64,000 bases of DNA. It comes from Dyella kyungheensis (lineage in GTDB: Bacteria > Pseudomonadota > Gammaproteobacteria > Xanthomonadales > Rhodanobacteraceae). The number at the start of each line of letters is the position of its first letter. Positions within the stretch are counted from its first letter, which is position 1. Under the pieces are notes generated by a model that was given only the letters and a program-made list of their open reading frames with translations, searched no databases and was not told where the DNA came from. A program made the translations under genes and the position numbers. The stretch spans positions 620,001 to 684,000 of the forward strand of contig NZ_JADIKC010000003.1 of assembly GCF_016905005.1 (NCBI RefSeq), in the 5' to 3' direction. Shown one piece after another: positions 46,447 to 55,895 of this stretch.

Positions 46447-47189
46447 GTGATAGCTGGATCGTCGGGATCAACCCGGTCGAAGGTGCGCTGAGCAACGACG
46501 CCACGCGCGTGCGCGAAGTGCTGGTGGAGCAGGGCCAGCGCAATGCGCGCGTGCAGGAGCTGGCGACGCGCGCCAAGGCCCTGAACATTCCCGTGCACCA
46601 CCGGTCGCGCGAGGAACTCGATCGCGTCTCGGGCGAAGCGCGCCACCAGGGCGTGGTGGCGCGTTACGAAGCGCCGCCGATGGGTTCCGAGAACGATATC
46701 GAACGATTGCTGGCGGAGGCCGGGCAGAACGCGCTGGTGCTGGTGCTCGATGGCGTCACCGATCCGCACAACCTCGGTGCCTGCCTGCGTAGCGCGGCGG
46801 CGGCGGGCGCGACTATGGTGATCGTGCCGAAGGATCGCGCGGTGGGTCTCACCCCGGTGGTGCGGCGTGCGTCGGCTGGCGGTGCCGATCGCGTGCCGCT
46901 GATTGCCGCGACCAATCTGGCCCGTGCACTGCGCACCCTGAAGGATGCCGGCGTGTGGATCACCGGCCTGGCCGGCGATACGCAGACCTCGGTCTACACC
47001 ATCGACATGCGCGGCCCGGTTGCGCTGGTGCTGGGCAGCGAAGGCGAGGGCATGCGCCGCCTGACCCGCGAGACCTGCGATTTCGTGGCGCAGATCCCGA
47101 TGCCGGGCGTGATGGAAAGCTTGAACGTGTCCGTGGCGACGGGCGTGGTGTTGTTCGAGGCCTTGCGGCAAAGGAGTGAAAAGCGATGA
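46443..47189 (+). CDS. rlmB: 23S rRNA (guanosine-2'-O)-methyltransferase RlmB
   Basis: 248 aa SPOUT methyltransferase that modifies G2251 of 23S rRNA. N-terminal substrate-binding domain (IVGINPVEGAL), then the knot with LDGVTDPHNLGACLRSA, VALVLGSEGEGMRRL and the terminal MESLNVSVATGVVLFE. The rnr-rlmB pairing is conserved in gammaproteobacteria. Confidence 0.96.
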   Translation: MSDSWIVGINPVEGALSNDATRVREVLVEQGQRNARVQELATRAKALNIPVHHRSREELDRVSGEARHQGVVARYEAPPMGSENDIERLLAEAGQNALVLVLDGVTDPHNLGACLRSAAAAGATMVIVPKDRAVGLTPVVRRASAGGADRVPLIAATNLARALRTLKDAGVWITGLAGDTQTSVYTIDMRGPVALVLGSEGEGMRRLTRETCDFVAQIPMPGVMESLNVSVATGVVLFEALRQRSEKR

Positions 47190-47473
47190 CCTTCCTGTGG
47201 CACGACTGGGCCGGTTATATCGGCGTGGTGCTGGTGCTGTTGGCTTTCCTGCTGTTGCAGGCCCGCAAGCTGCACGGCAACGGGCTGCTGTATCAGCTGA
47301 TGAATGTGCTGGGCGCGCTGGGCGTGGCGTTGTCGCTGGTGTTCGGCGTGGCGATGAACTGGCCGGCGTTCCTGATGCAGGTGGCGTGGATCGTCATCGG
47401 CCTGTTCGGCATCGTGCACTCGGCGCGTGCGCGTCGCGAAGCACGCGAACTGGGCGACAAGTTCACCTCGTGA
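47186..47473 (+). CDS. Small membrane protein (CBU_0592-like)
   Basis: 95 aa with three hydrophobic segments (about 8-26, 35-53, 59-77). The pattern YQLMNVLGALGVALSL then NWPAFLMQVAWIVIGLFGIV matches the family of small membrane proteins typified by CBU_0592, function unknown. Overlaps the rlmB 3' end by 4 bases. Confidence 0.75.
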   Translation: MTFLWHDWAGYIGVVLVLLAFLLLQARKLHGNGLLYQLMNVLGALGVALSLVFGVAMNWPAFLMQVAWIVIGLFGIVHSARARREARELGDKFTS

Positions 47474-47532
47474 CGTGAGGTTCATGCGCGGCCCGTAGAA
47501 TGCATGGACCGGTCCTGCAATGGGGCCGGTCT

Positions 47533-47579
47533 GCGGGGACGGCCCCGCACGCAAGTGTCTTCGGCAGGGACGGCCCTGC
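47533..47579 (+). promoter_or_regulatory. Guanidine-II (mini-ykkC) riboswitch
   Basis: Two near-identical hairpins with ACGG loops: GCGGGG-ACGG-CCCCGC (47533-47548) and GCAGGG-ACGG-CCCTGC (47564-47579), 15 bases apart. The second ends 8 bases before the GAGGAG ribosome site of the exporter gene. Twin ACGR tetraloop hairpins just before a ribosome site define the guanidine-II class; guanidinium joins the loops and frees the site. Confidence 0.88.
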
Positions 47580-47600
47580 TCTCATCCAGAGGAGCGCGTC

Positions 47601-47924
47601 ATGCCCTGGATTTATCTGATGCTCGCCGGATTGCTCGAAGTGGTCTGGGCGATTGGATTGAAATACACCGAAGGTTTTACGCGCCCGTTGCCCAGCGTGA
47701 TCACGGCATCGGCCATGGTTGCCAGCATCGTATTGCTGGGCATGGCGGTGAAGACGCTGCCGATCGGCACGGCTTACGCCATCTGGACCGGCATCGGTGC
47801 GGTCGGCGCGGTGATCCTCGGCATCGTGCTGTTCGGCGATTCGGCCTCGCCGTTGCGGCTGGCCTGCGTGGGGCTCGTGGTGCTGGGCATGGTGGGGCTG
47901 AAGCTCACCGGCGGCGCGCACTGA
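47601..47924 (+). CDS. sugE: SMR-family guanidinium exporter SugE/Gdx
   Basis: 107 aa, four membrane helices. Essential Glu13 in [19 protein letters not shown], and [18 protein letters not shown] with the GxG packing motif; the K/TEGF wording is that of the SugE/Gdx branch and not of EmrE. The upstream guanidine-II riboswitch supports guanidinium export with proton antiport. GAGGAG precedes the ATG at 47601. Confidence 0.93.
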   Translation: MPWIYLMLAGLLEVVWAIGLKYTEGFTRPLPSVITASAMVASIVLLGMAVKTLPIGTAYAIWTGIGAVGAVILGIVLFGDSASPLRLACVGLVVLGMVGLKLTGGAH

Positions 47925-47937
47925 GTAATCAAAATGT

Positions 47938-48017
47938 TGTAGGAGCGCACCCTGTGCGCGACCGGCACGGAGCGGAACACCGCAACGGGACGGTCGCGCA
48001 CAGGGTGCGCTCCTACA
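47938..48017. repeat. Single palindromic repeat unit
   Basis: TGTAGGAGCGCACCCTGTGCGCGACC and its inverse flank a GGAGCGGAAC core. Variant of the 5341-5940 repeat (CCCTG in place of ACTTG). Sits between the converging sugE and phoU genes. Confidence 0.9.
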
Positions 48018-48026
48018 GATGTCGCT

Positions 48027-48761
48027 TTACTCGGGCTTGTTGCCCAGCTTGGTCAGTTCCGGATTCGAGGTGAAGTCGCGCTTGGCACGCTGCGCCGTCA
48101 GCGGCTCGCCATTGACCTGATACCAGATGCTTTCAGCGATGTTGGTGGCGTGGTCGCCGATGCGCTCGATGTTCTTCGCCATGAACAGCAGGTGCGTGCA
48201 GGGCGTGATGTTGCGCGGGTCTTCCATCATGTAGGTGAGCAGCTGGCGGAAGTAGCCGGTATAGGCTTCGTCCAGCTCCGCATCGTCCTTCCACACCTGA
48301 TAGGCGCGTTCGGCATCGCGGTCACGATAGGCCATTAGCACGTCGCGCACTTCCTGCGCGGCCAGTTCGGCCAGGTAGCCCAGGCCGCTGGTCGGTGCGA
48401 TGGGAGCGACCATCGACAGCGGGATGGAGCGCTTGGCCACGTTGGCGGCGTAGTCGCCGATGCGCTCGATGTCGGCCGCGATGCGCAGCGCCGCGAACAC
48501 ATTGCGCAGGTCGCCGGCAATGGGCGCGCGCAGCGCGAGCAGGCGTACCACGTCGTGGCTGATTTCCTGTTCGAGCAGGTCGATGGCGTCGTCGTTGTTG
48601 ACCACGTGCTGCGCAGCGCGCTCGTCACGGCGGTCGATCACGTCGATGGCTGCTTCCAGCTGGCTCACCGCAAGCTCGCCCATGCGGACGATTTCGCCGG
48701 TGAGGCGGGTCAGCTCGTCGTCGTAGCTCTTGATGATGTGTTCTTTGCTGCTGCCGCTCAT
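48027..48761 (-). CDS. phoU: Phosphate signalling protein PhoU
   Basis: 244 aa, two three-helix PhoU bundles. Each has the metal-binding E(R/H)IGD motif: DIERIGDYAANVAK (~97-110) and NIERIGDHATNIAE (~197-210). It links the Pst transporter to the PhoR kinase. Last gene of pstSCAB-phoU. Confidence 0.97.
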   Translation of the reverse strand: MSGSSKEHIIKSYDDELTRLTGEIVRMGELAVSQLEAAIDVIDRRDERAAQHVVNNDDAIDLLEQEISHDVVRLLALRAPIAGDLRNVFAALRIAADIERIGDYAANVAKRSIPLSMVAPIAPTSGLGYLAELAAQEVRDVLMAYRDRDAERAYQVWKDDAELDEAYTGYFRQLLTYMMEDPRNITPCTHLLFMAKNIERIGDHATNIAESIWYQVNGEPLTAQRAKRDFTSNPELTKLGNKPE

Positions 48762-48796
48762 GGGGAGTCCCTATCAATGGAGGGTGAGGTTCCGTG

Positions 48797-48834
48797 ACCC
48801 CTCACCCCAGCCCTCTCCCCGGAGGGAGAGGGAG
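48797..48834. repeat. Short extragenic repeat between phoU and pstB
   Basis: ACCCCTCACCCCAGCCCTCTCC followed by CCGGAGGGAGAGGGAG forms an inverted repeat; GGTGAGG just before (48783-48789) can also pair with CCTCACC. Strings of this kind are widespread extragenic elements. Confidence 0.7.
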
Positions 48835-48845
48835 TGGCGTATCGG

Positions 48846-49661
48846 TTAACCGAAGCGACCCGTAATGTAATCCTCGGTCTGCTTCTTGCCCGGCTTGGTG
48901 AAGATCTGTTCGGTGCGGTCGAATTCGATCAGCTCGCCCAGGTACATGAACGCGGTGAGGTCCGAACAGCGGGCCGCCTGCTGCATGTTGTGGGTGACGA
49001 TGACGATGGTGTACTCGCTCTTGAGCTCTTCCACCAGCTGCTCGATGCGGCCGGTGGCGATCGGGTCGAGCGCGGAGGTGGGTTCGTCCAGCAGCAGCAC
49101 TTCGGGCTTCAACGCGATACCGCGAGCGATGCACAGGCGCTGCTGCTGGCCGCCGGAAAGACCCAGCGCGCTCTGCTTGAGCTTGTCCTTCACCTCGTCC
49201 CACAGCGCGGCGCTGCGCAGCGCCTGTTCGACGCGGATGTCCATGTCGGCGCGCGACAGCTTCTCGTGGTGACGGATGCCGTAGGCCACGTTCTCGAAGA
49301 TGGTCATCGGGAACGGCACCGGCTTCTGGAACACCATGCCGACCTTGCTGCGCAGGCGGTTCATCGAGTAGCGCGAGTCGAGGATGTTCTCCTCGTCCAG
49401 GATGATCTCGCCCTTCGCCTCGAGCTTGGGGTAGATCGCATAGATGCGGTTGAAGATGCGCAGCAGCGTGGACTTGCCGCAACCGGACGGGCCGATGATG
49501 GCCGTGACCTTCTTCTCCGGGATGTCCATGCTGATGCCTTTCAGCGCATGGAAGCCGTTGTAGTAGAAGTGCAGGTCGCGCACCTTGATCTTGGTCGGCG
49601 CAAGCGGCGCGTGCGTGGCCGCGGACTGCGGGTGGATGCCGGCGGCGGCGGACTCAGTCAT
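48846..49661 (-). CDS. pstB: Phosphate ABC transporter ATP-binding protein
   Basis: 271 aa. Walker [26 protein letters not shown] signature, [12 protein letters not shown]alker B and [13 protein letters not shown]-loop. The start [10 protein letters not shown] at 49661 overlaps the pstA end by 8 bases. Confidence 0.97.
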   Translation of the reverse strand: MTESAAAGIHPQSAATHAPLAPTKIKVRDLHFYYNGFHALKGISMDIPEKKVTAIIGPSGCGKSTLLRIFNRIYAIYPKLEAKGEIILDEENILDSRYSMNRLRSKVGMVFQKPVPFPMTIFENVAYGIRHHEKLSRADMDIRVEQALRSAALWDEVKDKLKQSALGLSGGQQQRLCIARGIALKPEVLLLDEPTSALDPIATGRIEQLVEELKSEYTIVIVTHNMQQAARCSDLTAFMYLGELIEFDRTEQIFTKPGKKQTEDYITGRFG

Positions 49662-50529
49662 GGGACACCTTGTTGCGAGAAAGGACCAGACGGGAAGCAA
49701 GACTCAGCAAAAGCACGAACATGGTGAGCACGAAGGCACCGGCCCAGGCGATGGCGTGCAGGCCTTCGCCCGGATCGTTGGCGTACTGGTAGATCACCTG
49801 CGGCAGGCTGGACATCTTGTCCGACGGGTTGAAGGTCAGGTAGTTGTTGCCGAACGCGGTGAACAGCAGCGGCGCGGTTTCGCCGCTGATGCGGGCCAGC
49901 GCCAGCAGCACGCCGGTGATGATGCCCGAGCGCGCGGCGCGGATCAGGATCTGCGTGGTCAGCTTCCACTGCGGGATGCCCAACGACAGTGAAGCCTCGC
50001 GCAGCGTGGACGGCACCAGCCGCAGCATTTCATCCGACGTTCGCACGATCACGGGCAGGGCGATCAAGGCCAGGGCCACGCCGCCGGCCCAACCGGAGAA
50101 CGTGGTGGAACCGTTGGTCAGCGAGGTGCTCGGCAACACCACGATGGTGTAGACGAACAGGCCCAGCACGATCGACGGCGCCGACAGCAGGATGTCGTTG
50201 AGGAAGCGGATCGATTCGCCCAGCTTGGTGCCGCTGGCGTATTCGGCCAGCCACGCGCCGGCGAGCACGCCGATCGGCGTGGCGATGACGATGCCGATCA
50301 TGTTCACCATCAGGCTGCCGACCATGGCGTTGAGCAGGCCGCCGTCCTCGCCGTAGGCGGTGATCTTGGTGAACAGCTGCGGACGCAGCGCACCGATGCC
50401 CTGGCGCAGCGTTTCCCACAGGATCCAGGCCAGGAAGATCAGGCCGATCAGCGTGGCCACCACGCTGAGCGACAGCGCGATGATGTTCTTGATGCGGCGC
50501 TGGGTATAGAGACTCGAACCGGTAGCCAT
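49654..50529 (-). CDS. pstA: Phosphate ABC transporter permease PstA
   Basis: 291 aa with six membrane helices. EAA loop [20 protein letters not shown]; family text [20 protein letters not shown]. Its ATG overlaps the pstC stop by one base (TGATG). Confidence 0.96.
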   Translation of the reverse strand: MATGSSLYTQRRIKNIIALSLSVVATLIGLIFLAWILWETLRQGIGALRPQLFTKITAYGEDGGLLNAMVGSLMVNMIGIVIATPIGVLAGAWLAEYASGTKLGESIRFLNDILLSAPSIVLGLFVYTIVVLPSTSLTNGSTTFSGWAGGVALALIALPVIVRTSDEMLRLVPSTLREASLSLGIPQWKLTTQILIRAARSGIITGVLLALARISGETAPLLFTAFGNNYLTFNPSDKMSSLPQVIYQYANDPGEGLHAIAWAGAFVLTMFVLLLSLASRLVLSRNKVSHD

Positions 50530-51548
50530 CAGCGACCCTCCTTATGAGCGAGCTGGCGCAGCATCCAGCGCGCGATCAGCAGCACGATGAAGGTCACCAC
50601 GAACAGCAGGAAGGCCAGCGCCATCAGGGTGGACTTCTGCAGGCCGGCGGCCTCGCTGAACTGGTTGGCGATGGTGGAAGCGATCGATGCGCCCGGATCG
50701 AGGATCGACGGCGACAGCTTCATCGCGTTGCCGAGCACGAAGGTCACCGCCATCGTTTCGCCGAGCGCGCGGCCCAGGCCGAGGAAGATGCCGCCGATCA
50801 CCGCCGAACGCGTGTACGGCAGCACGATGTCCCACGACACTTCCCAGGTGCTGGAACCCAGCGCATAGGCCGATTCCTTCAGGCGCGTCGGCACGGTCTG
50901 GAACACTTCGCGCATCACCGAGGAGATGAACGGGATGATCATCACCGCCAGCACGATGCCTGCGGTGAGGATGCTGGCGCCAAACGGGTAATCGCTGCCG
51001 AACAGCTTGCCAACGAAGGGCACGTGCTGCGCCACCCACGACAGCTTGCCGTCGTCCGGCTTGTCGCCGAGGTAGTTGGTCATCCACGGCTTGACGTGAT
51101 CGGAGAAGAACGGGGCAAAGATGAAAAGGCCCCACATGCCGTAGATGATCGACGGGATGCCGGCCAGCAGTTCGATGGCGGAGGCTACCGGCGTACGCAG
51201 CCACGGCGGCGCCACTTCGGAAAGATAGAGCGCGATGCCGAAACTTACCGGCACGGCGAGCAGCAGCGCAATGAACGAGGTGGCGATGGTGCCGTAGACC
51301 GGCACGAGGGCGCCGTAGGTATCGGTACTCGGATCCCAGGCATCGCTGACCAGGAAGTGCCAGCCGAACGTACCGAACGCGTGACGGCCGCCCCACAGGG
51401 TGGCTCCGGCGGCGCCCAGCAGGCAGGCCAGCACCAGCAGGGCGCAGCCCTTGAGCAGCCAGCCGAATAGGCGGTCGTGCCGGGCGTCGCGACGTGCGCG
51501 CTCTTCCTGGGGCACGGAGGAGGCGATGGCGCCTACGGTCGCTTGCAT
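50529..51548 (-). CDS. pstC: Phosphate ABC transporter permease PstC
   Basis: 339 aa, six helices with a long periplasmic/cytoplasmic insert (about 150-190). Family text IPSIIYGMWGLFIFAPF, RLKESAYALGSSTWEVSWDIVLP (EAA loop), LGRALGETMAVTFVLGN. The start MQATVGAIASS at 51548 has an AGGA stretch upstream; codons above it are less likely. Confidence 0.95.
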   Translation of the reverse strand: MQATVGAIASSVPQEERARRDARHDRLFGWLLKGCALLVLACLLGAAGATLWGGRHAFGTFGWHFLVSDAWDPSTDTYGALVPVYGTIATSFIALLLAVPVSFGIALYLSEVAPPWLRTPVASAIELLAGIPSIIYGMWGLFIFAPFFSDHVKPWMTNYLGDKPDDGKLSWVAQHVPFVGKLFGSDYPFGASILTAGIVLAVMIIPFISSVMREVFQTVPTRLKESAYALGSSTWEVSWDIVLPYTRSAVIGGIFLGLGRALGETMAVTFVLGNAMKLSPSILDPGASIASTIANQFSEAAGLQKSTLMALAFLLFVVTFIVLLIARWMLRQLAHKEGR

Positions 51549-51729
51549 GTGCGGAGGATTCCTCGGCATTCGGGTCAGCACGGCCGTGGCCGTCTGGGGG
51601 ATGGACGGCGCTTCCAGGCGCCTTTCAGCAACAGGCCGCCCGAGGTTAGTCGGGCGGCCGTTGTCGTGCAGTCAAGCCATCAGGATAGGACTTGCCGGTT
51701 GCCGTAGCGTGACCGGCGAGACGCCCGCC

Positions 51730-52764
51730 TTAGTGCTTGTACTCGGTGCTCCAGTAAGCCTCGATCTTCTTGACCAGGGTGTCCGGCAGCGCGACGTAGT
51801 CGAGCGAAGCGGCGTCCTTCTGACCATTCTCGAGCGCCCACTTGAAGAACTCGAACGCCACCTTGGTGTGCTCGGCGTTCTTGGGCTTCTTGTACATCAC
51901 CACCCAGGTCGTCGCGGTGATCGGCCATGCCTGCGCACCGGAGGCGTTGGTCATGATCACGTTGAAGTCCTTGGCGCTGCCCCAGTCGGCCGTGGCAGCA
52001 GCGGCGGCGAACGCATCGGCGCTCGGCGCAACGACCTGGCCGGCGGCGTTCTTCAGGTTCACCCAGCTGATCTTGTTCTTCACCGCATAGGCGTATTCGA
52101 CGTAGCCGATCGAACCGACGATCTGCTTGACGTACTGCGACACGCCTTCATTGCCCTTGCCGCCCACGCCGGTCGGCCATTCGACGGCGGTGCCGAACTT
52201 CACCTTGGCAGCCCAGTCGGTGCTGACCTTGGACAGGTAGTTGGTGAAGTTGAACGAGGTGCCCGAACCATCCGAGCGATGCACCACGGTGATCTTCTTG
52301 GTGGGCAGGTTGACGCCGGCGTTCATCGCAGCGATGCGCGGGTCGTTCCACATGGTGATCTTGCCGAGGAAGATGTCGGCGAGGGTGTTGCCGTCCAGCT
52401 TCACCTGGCCGGCTTCCACGCCCGGGATGTTGACCACCGGCACGATGCCGCCGACCACGACCGGGAACTGGCCCAGGCCGAACTGGGCGAGGTCTTCAGC
52501 CTTCACCGGAGCATCGGTGGCGCCGAAGTCGATGGTGCCTTCCTTGATCTGGGCCACGCCGGCGCCCGAGCCGACGGACTGGTAGTTGAGCTTGTTGCCG
52601 GTTTTCTCGGCATACGCCGCCGACCACTTCGAAAGCACCGGATACACGAAGCTCGAGCCTGCGCCGGTGATGTCGGTCGCCTGAGCGCCCATGGCAAACA
52701 GCGACGCCGCGGCGAACACAGCGGTCGTGCCGATGCGAGACAGAGATTTGGTTGAGATCAACAC
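51730..52764 (-). CDS. pstS: Phosphate-binding periplasmic protein PstS
   Basis: 344 aa. Signal peptide 1-29 (cleavage after GAQA), then TDITGAGSSFVYPVLSKW, DFGATDAPVK and HRSDGSGTSFNFTNYL, the phosphate-binding loops. Start is a GTG at 52764 with GGAG 5 bases before it. The gap to pstC is 181 bases, enough for attenuation of the permease genes. A Pho box lies upstream. Confidence 0.96.
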   Translation of the reverse strand: MLISTKSLSRIGTTAVFAAASLFAMGAQATDITGAGSSFVYPVLSKWSAAYAEKTGNKLNYQSVGSGAGVAQIKEGTIDFGATDAPVKAEDLAQFGLGQFPVVVGGIVPVVNIPGVEAGQVKLDGNTLADIFLGKITMWNDPRIAAMNAGVNLPTKKITVVHRSDGSGTSFNFTNYLSKVSTDWAAKVKFGTAVEWPTGVGGKGNEGVSQYVKQIVGSIGYVEYAYAVKNKISWVNLKNAAGQVVAPSADAFAAAAATADWGSAKDFNVIMTNASGAQAWPITATTWVVMYKKPKNAEHTKVAFEFFKWALENGQKDAASLDYVALPDTLVKKIEAYWSTEYKH

Positions 52765-52843
52765 GGTTGCTCCAGTAAGGGTCACGGGGGATTCCGCCCG
52801 CCGTTATTTCATGCGCGCCGTGTTGCAATGAAATGAGTTCAAT

Positions 52844-52861
52844 GTTTCAGTGATATGACAG
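52844..52861 (-). promoter_or_regulatory. Pho box upstream of pstS
   Basis: On the minus strand CTGTCAT-ATCA-CTGAAAC fits the PhoB box (two CTGTCAT-like halves with a 4-base AT spacer), 80 bases before the pstS start. The rest of the 52765-53169 gap holds only the repeat pair. Confidence 0.75.
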
Positions 52862-52995
52862 CGACGGGGGATTTGTCATAAAGCGTTGATGGGTAGGGGA
52901 ATCTGGATATGGCCTATGGCGGGATTTTTGGAAGCCCCCGGCCGGAAGGCGCCTCCCGAAGAGCATCCGAAGTCCTGCTTAGCCACCACACCCCT

Positions 52996-53123
52996 CACGT
53001 CATTCCGGCGCAGGCCGGAATCCAGTAGCAGTGCGGACGGTTGTCGCGACAACCGATCACTTGTGGGGCCTGGCGAAAACCTAACGTTGCCGCTACTGGA
53101 TTCCGGCCTGCGCCGGAATGACG
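52996..53123. repeat. Inverted pair of ~33-bp extragenic repeats
   Basis: CGTCATTCCGGCGCAGGCCGG at 52996-53028 and its inverse CTACTGGATTCCGG...GGAATGACG at 53093-53123. Same family as 20723-20829 and 29921-30055. Confidence 0.9.
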
Positions 53124-53169
53124 GGTAGGAGAGGTGTCGCCCCCAGCGTTGAATAGGCTGCCAGTGTGA

Positions 53170-53829
53170 TTACAGCGACTCGATGCCGATCTGGTCGCGC
53201 TCGAACTCTTCCAGCCGGCGCCAGCGATTGACGATGGTGCAAAACAGTTCGGCGGTGCGCTCGGCATCGTAAATGGCCGAATGCGCCTCGCGCGTATCGA
53301 ACGGAATGCCCGCCGCCTGCACGGCCTTGCTCAACACGGTCTGGCCAAAGGCCAGGCCGCTCAGCGTGGCGGTGTCGAAGCAGCTGAAGGGGTGGAACGG
53401 ATTGCGCTTGTGGCCCACCCGGCGCACCGCGGCATTGAGAAAGCCCAGGTCGAACGCGGCGTTGTGGCCCACCAGCACGGCGCGCTGGCAATCCATGTCG
53501 CGCATGGCGTCGCGGATCGGCTTGAACACGTGGTCCAGCGCGATGCGCTCGTCCAGCGCGCCGCGCAACGGGTTGTCCGGGTCGATGCCGGTGATCTCCA
53601 GCGCGCGCGGGTCGATATTGGCGCCGGGGAAGGGGTGGACATGCGCCGATACGGCCGGCATCGGTTGCAGATAGCCCTCCGGCGTCATCCGCAATATGAC
53701 AGCGGCGATCTCCAGCAGGGCATCGCGCTCGGCGTCGAAACCGCCGGTTTCCACGTCCACGATGACCGGCAGAAAGCCTCGGAATCGCTCGACCATGCGG
53801 CCAGCCATGCTGTTGTTGAGGTTATCCAT
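53170..53829 (-). CDS. rnt: Ribonuclease T
   Basis: 219 aa DEDD-type 3'-5' exonuclease for tRNA and small RNA maturation. Catalytic residues lie in [10 protein letters not shown] (Asp, Glu), [11 protein letters not shown] (Asp) and [15 protein letters not shown] (His, Asp). [21 protein letters not shown] is typical of RNase T and distinguishes it from DNA polymerase III epsilon. Confidence 0.95.
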   Translation of the reverse strand: MDNLNNSMAGRMVERFRGFLPVIVDVETGGFDAERDALLEIAAVILRMTPEGYLQPMPAVSAHVHPFPGANIDPRALEITGIDPDNPLRGALDERIALDHVFKPIRDAMRDMDCQRAVLVGHNAAFDLGFLNAAVRRVGHKRNPFHPFSCFDTATLSGLAFGQTVLSKAVQAAGIPFDTREAHSAIYDAERTAELFCTIVNRWRRLEEFERDQIGIESL

Positions 53830-53918
53830 CCGCCAAGCATATCAGCCGGCGCCGCCGGCCCGGATCGAGGCAGGCCGGGCAGGCCGCGACCGTACGTGCG
53901 CGAACGCATGTCTCCGTT

Positions 53919-53936
53919 CTGTCACATAACGTCCAT
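53919..53936 (+). promoter_or_regulatory. Pho-box-like sequence upstream of the porin gene
   Basis: CTGTCAC-ATAA-CGTCCAT keeps the first half and spacer of a Pho box; the second half is weak (about 14 of 18 overall). It lies 110 bases before the porin start, next to the pst operon. Confidence 0.35.
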
Positions 53937-54045
53937 GTAACGGTAAAGCCCGAAGCCCATTCTCCGCTCCGATCGCGCTTGGACGACCGGAGAGATCGAA
54001 GGGGGTCGGTCCAGGTGATTCTTTACCTACATGCGGAGATATTCC

Positions 54046-55683
54046 ATGCGTTCCAAGTTGCTCGCGGTGGCCATTGCTGCCGGTTTGGGCGTTACCAGCT
54101 TCCACGTCATGGCCGATCCGGCCGGGGCGAGCTCCAAGACCAGCAGCACGCAGTCGACGCAGAACGCCGAGATCGAGGCGCTGAAGGCCCAGTTGCAGGC
54201 CCTGCAGGCCAAGGTCGTCGAACTGGAACAGCGCACCGACGCGCAGTCCGATATCAACGTGTCCACCGGCCAGGCCGTGGAGCAGGTGCAGAAGCAGGTC
54301 GCTTCGACCGACGCGACGGTGAAGAAGTCGCAGGACAAGCTGGCCTATAAGGGCGTGAGCATCACGCTGGGTGGCTTCCTCGCCGCCGAAACGATCTACC
54401 GTTCCGCCAACGAAGGCGCGGACATCGCCTCGAACTACAGCGCGATTCCGTACAAGAACGTGCAGACCGCGCACATGAACGAGTTCCGCATGACCGCCCG
54501 CCAGAGCCGCCTCTCGGCGCTCGTGCAGGGTGACGTGGATCCGAACACGCATCTGGCCGGCTACGTCGAAATGGACTTCCTGGGCGGCGCCCAGACCGCG
54601 AACTCGAACGAGTCCAACTCGTTCAACCCGCGCATGCGCAACGTCTACGCCACCGCCGACTGGGACAACTCGGGCCTGCACCTGCTGGCCGGCCAGAACT
54701 GGTCGCTGCTGACGCTCAACAGCAAGGGCATCACGCCGCGCGGCGAGCAGATGCCGCCGCAGATCGACGCGCAGTACATCCCGGGCTTCACCTGGGCACG
54801 TCAGGCGCAGATCCGCCTGGTCAAGGATTGGGGCAAGGAATACTGGCTGGGTATCTCGCTGGAGAACCCGCAGACCACCTTCTACGCCAGCCCGAACCAG
54901 GCCAAGGCGCCGGTGCAGCAGACGGCTTACAACATGACCGCGGGTTCGGGTTTCGACTCGGCCAACACGCTGTCGCTCAACCACATCCCGGACGTGATCG
55001 TGAAGTTCGCGGCTGACCCGGGTTACGGTCACTACGAACTGTTCGGTCTCGGCCGCGCCTTCTACAACCGTTATGCCGTCAACGGCAGCTACCAGAACCA
55101 CAACACCTACGGCGGTGGCTGGGGTCTGGGCGTGATCCTGCCGCTGATCGACAAGACCCTCGACTGGCAGTTCTCCGGCATGTCGGGCAAGGGCATCGGC
55201 CGTTACGGCAGCGCCCAGCTCTCCGACGTGACCTTCAGCCCGAACGGCAACATCGCTCCGATCAAGGAGAACATGATGCTGACCGGCCTGACCTGGCACA
55301 CCAACCCGGATCTGGACATCTATCTGTTCGGTGGCCGCGAAGCTGCCAGCAAGAAGGATTTCAACGCCTACAACGCGGGCAACGTGGCCCTCGGCTACGG
55401 CAACCCGGCTTACAACAACAGCGGCTGCGACATCGCCGGCAACAGCAACTGCGTCGGCAACGCTCGCGAAATCTGGCAGGGCACGGCCGGCTTCTGGTGG
55501 AAGTTCTACCAGGGCAAGTTCGGCAAGATGCAGTTCGGTGCGCAGTACTCCTACACCCAGAAGGAAGCGTTCCCGGGCCAGGGCTTCATCAACGGCATCA
55601 GCGGTCCGGTCGCCAACGGCCTGGCTTCGCCGAAGGCCACCGAGAACATGTTCTTCACCTCGTTCCGCTACTACCCGTTCTAA
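54046..55683 (+). CDS. Outer-membrane porin with N-terminal coiled coil
   Basis: 545 aa. Signal peptide 1-24 (cleavage after VMA), a coiled coil (about 38-80; AEIEALKAQLQALQAKVVEL), then a long beta-barrel of alternating strands ending in Phe (FRYYPF), the usual outer-membrane signature. Reads ITLGGFLAAETIYR at the barrel start. The coiled coil resembles trimeric porins such as OprP/OprO, and the neighbouring pst genes make phosphate passage possible, but substrate is not shown. GGAG lies 8 bases before the ATG at 54046. Confidence 0.85.
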   Translation: MRSKLLAVAIAAGLGVTSFHVMADPAGASSKTSSTQSTQNAEIEALKAQLQALQAKVVELEQRTDAQSDINVSTGQAVEQVQKQVASTDATVKKSQDKLAYKGVSITLGGFLAAETIYRSANEGADIASNYSAIPYKNVQTAHMNEFRMTARQSRLSALVQGDVDPNTHLAGYVEMDFLGGAQTANSNESNSFNPRMRNVYATADWDNSGLHLLAGQNWSLLTLNSKGITPRGEQMPPQIDAQYIPGFTWARQAQIRLVKDWGKEYWLGISLENPQTTFYASPNQAKAPVQQTAYNMTAGSGFDSANTLSLNHIPDVIVKFAADPGYGHYELFGLGRAFYNRYAVNGSYQNHNTYGGGWGLGVILPLIDKTLDWQFSGMSGKGIGRYGSAQLSDVTFSPNGNIAPIKENMMLTGLTWHTNPDLDIYLFGGREAASKKDFNAYNAGNVALGYGNPAYNNSGCDIAGNSNCVGNAREIWQGTAGFWWKFYQGKFGKMQFGAQYSYTQKEAFPGQGFINGISGPVANGLASPKATENMFFTSFRYYPF

Positions 55684-55730
55684 GCGGATCGACGGCACGT
55701 CTATCGCAACGGAGTTCTACCCAGGGATGG

Positions 55731-55767
55731 AAAAACGGCGGGCGCAGGCCCGCCGTTTTCTTTTTTC
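55731..55767 (+). terminator. Rho-independent terminator after the porin gene
   Basis: AAAACGGCGGGC-GCAG-GCCCGCCGTTTT followed by CTTTTTT, 47 bases after the porin stop. Confidence 0.92.
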
Positions 55768-55895
55768 CGATGCATGCTTTTGCGCGGCGACAACGCATCG
55801 GCATGATGAATGTTTACCGGCGCATGTCAGAAAATGTGACACGGAATTCTCGCAAGGTCTTGCGATGGTCATGTGCTTTCCGATAACTTCACGGC

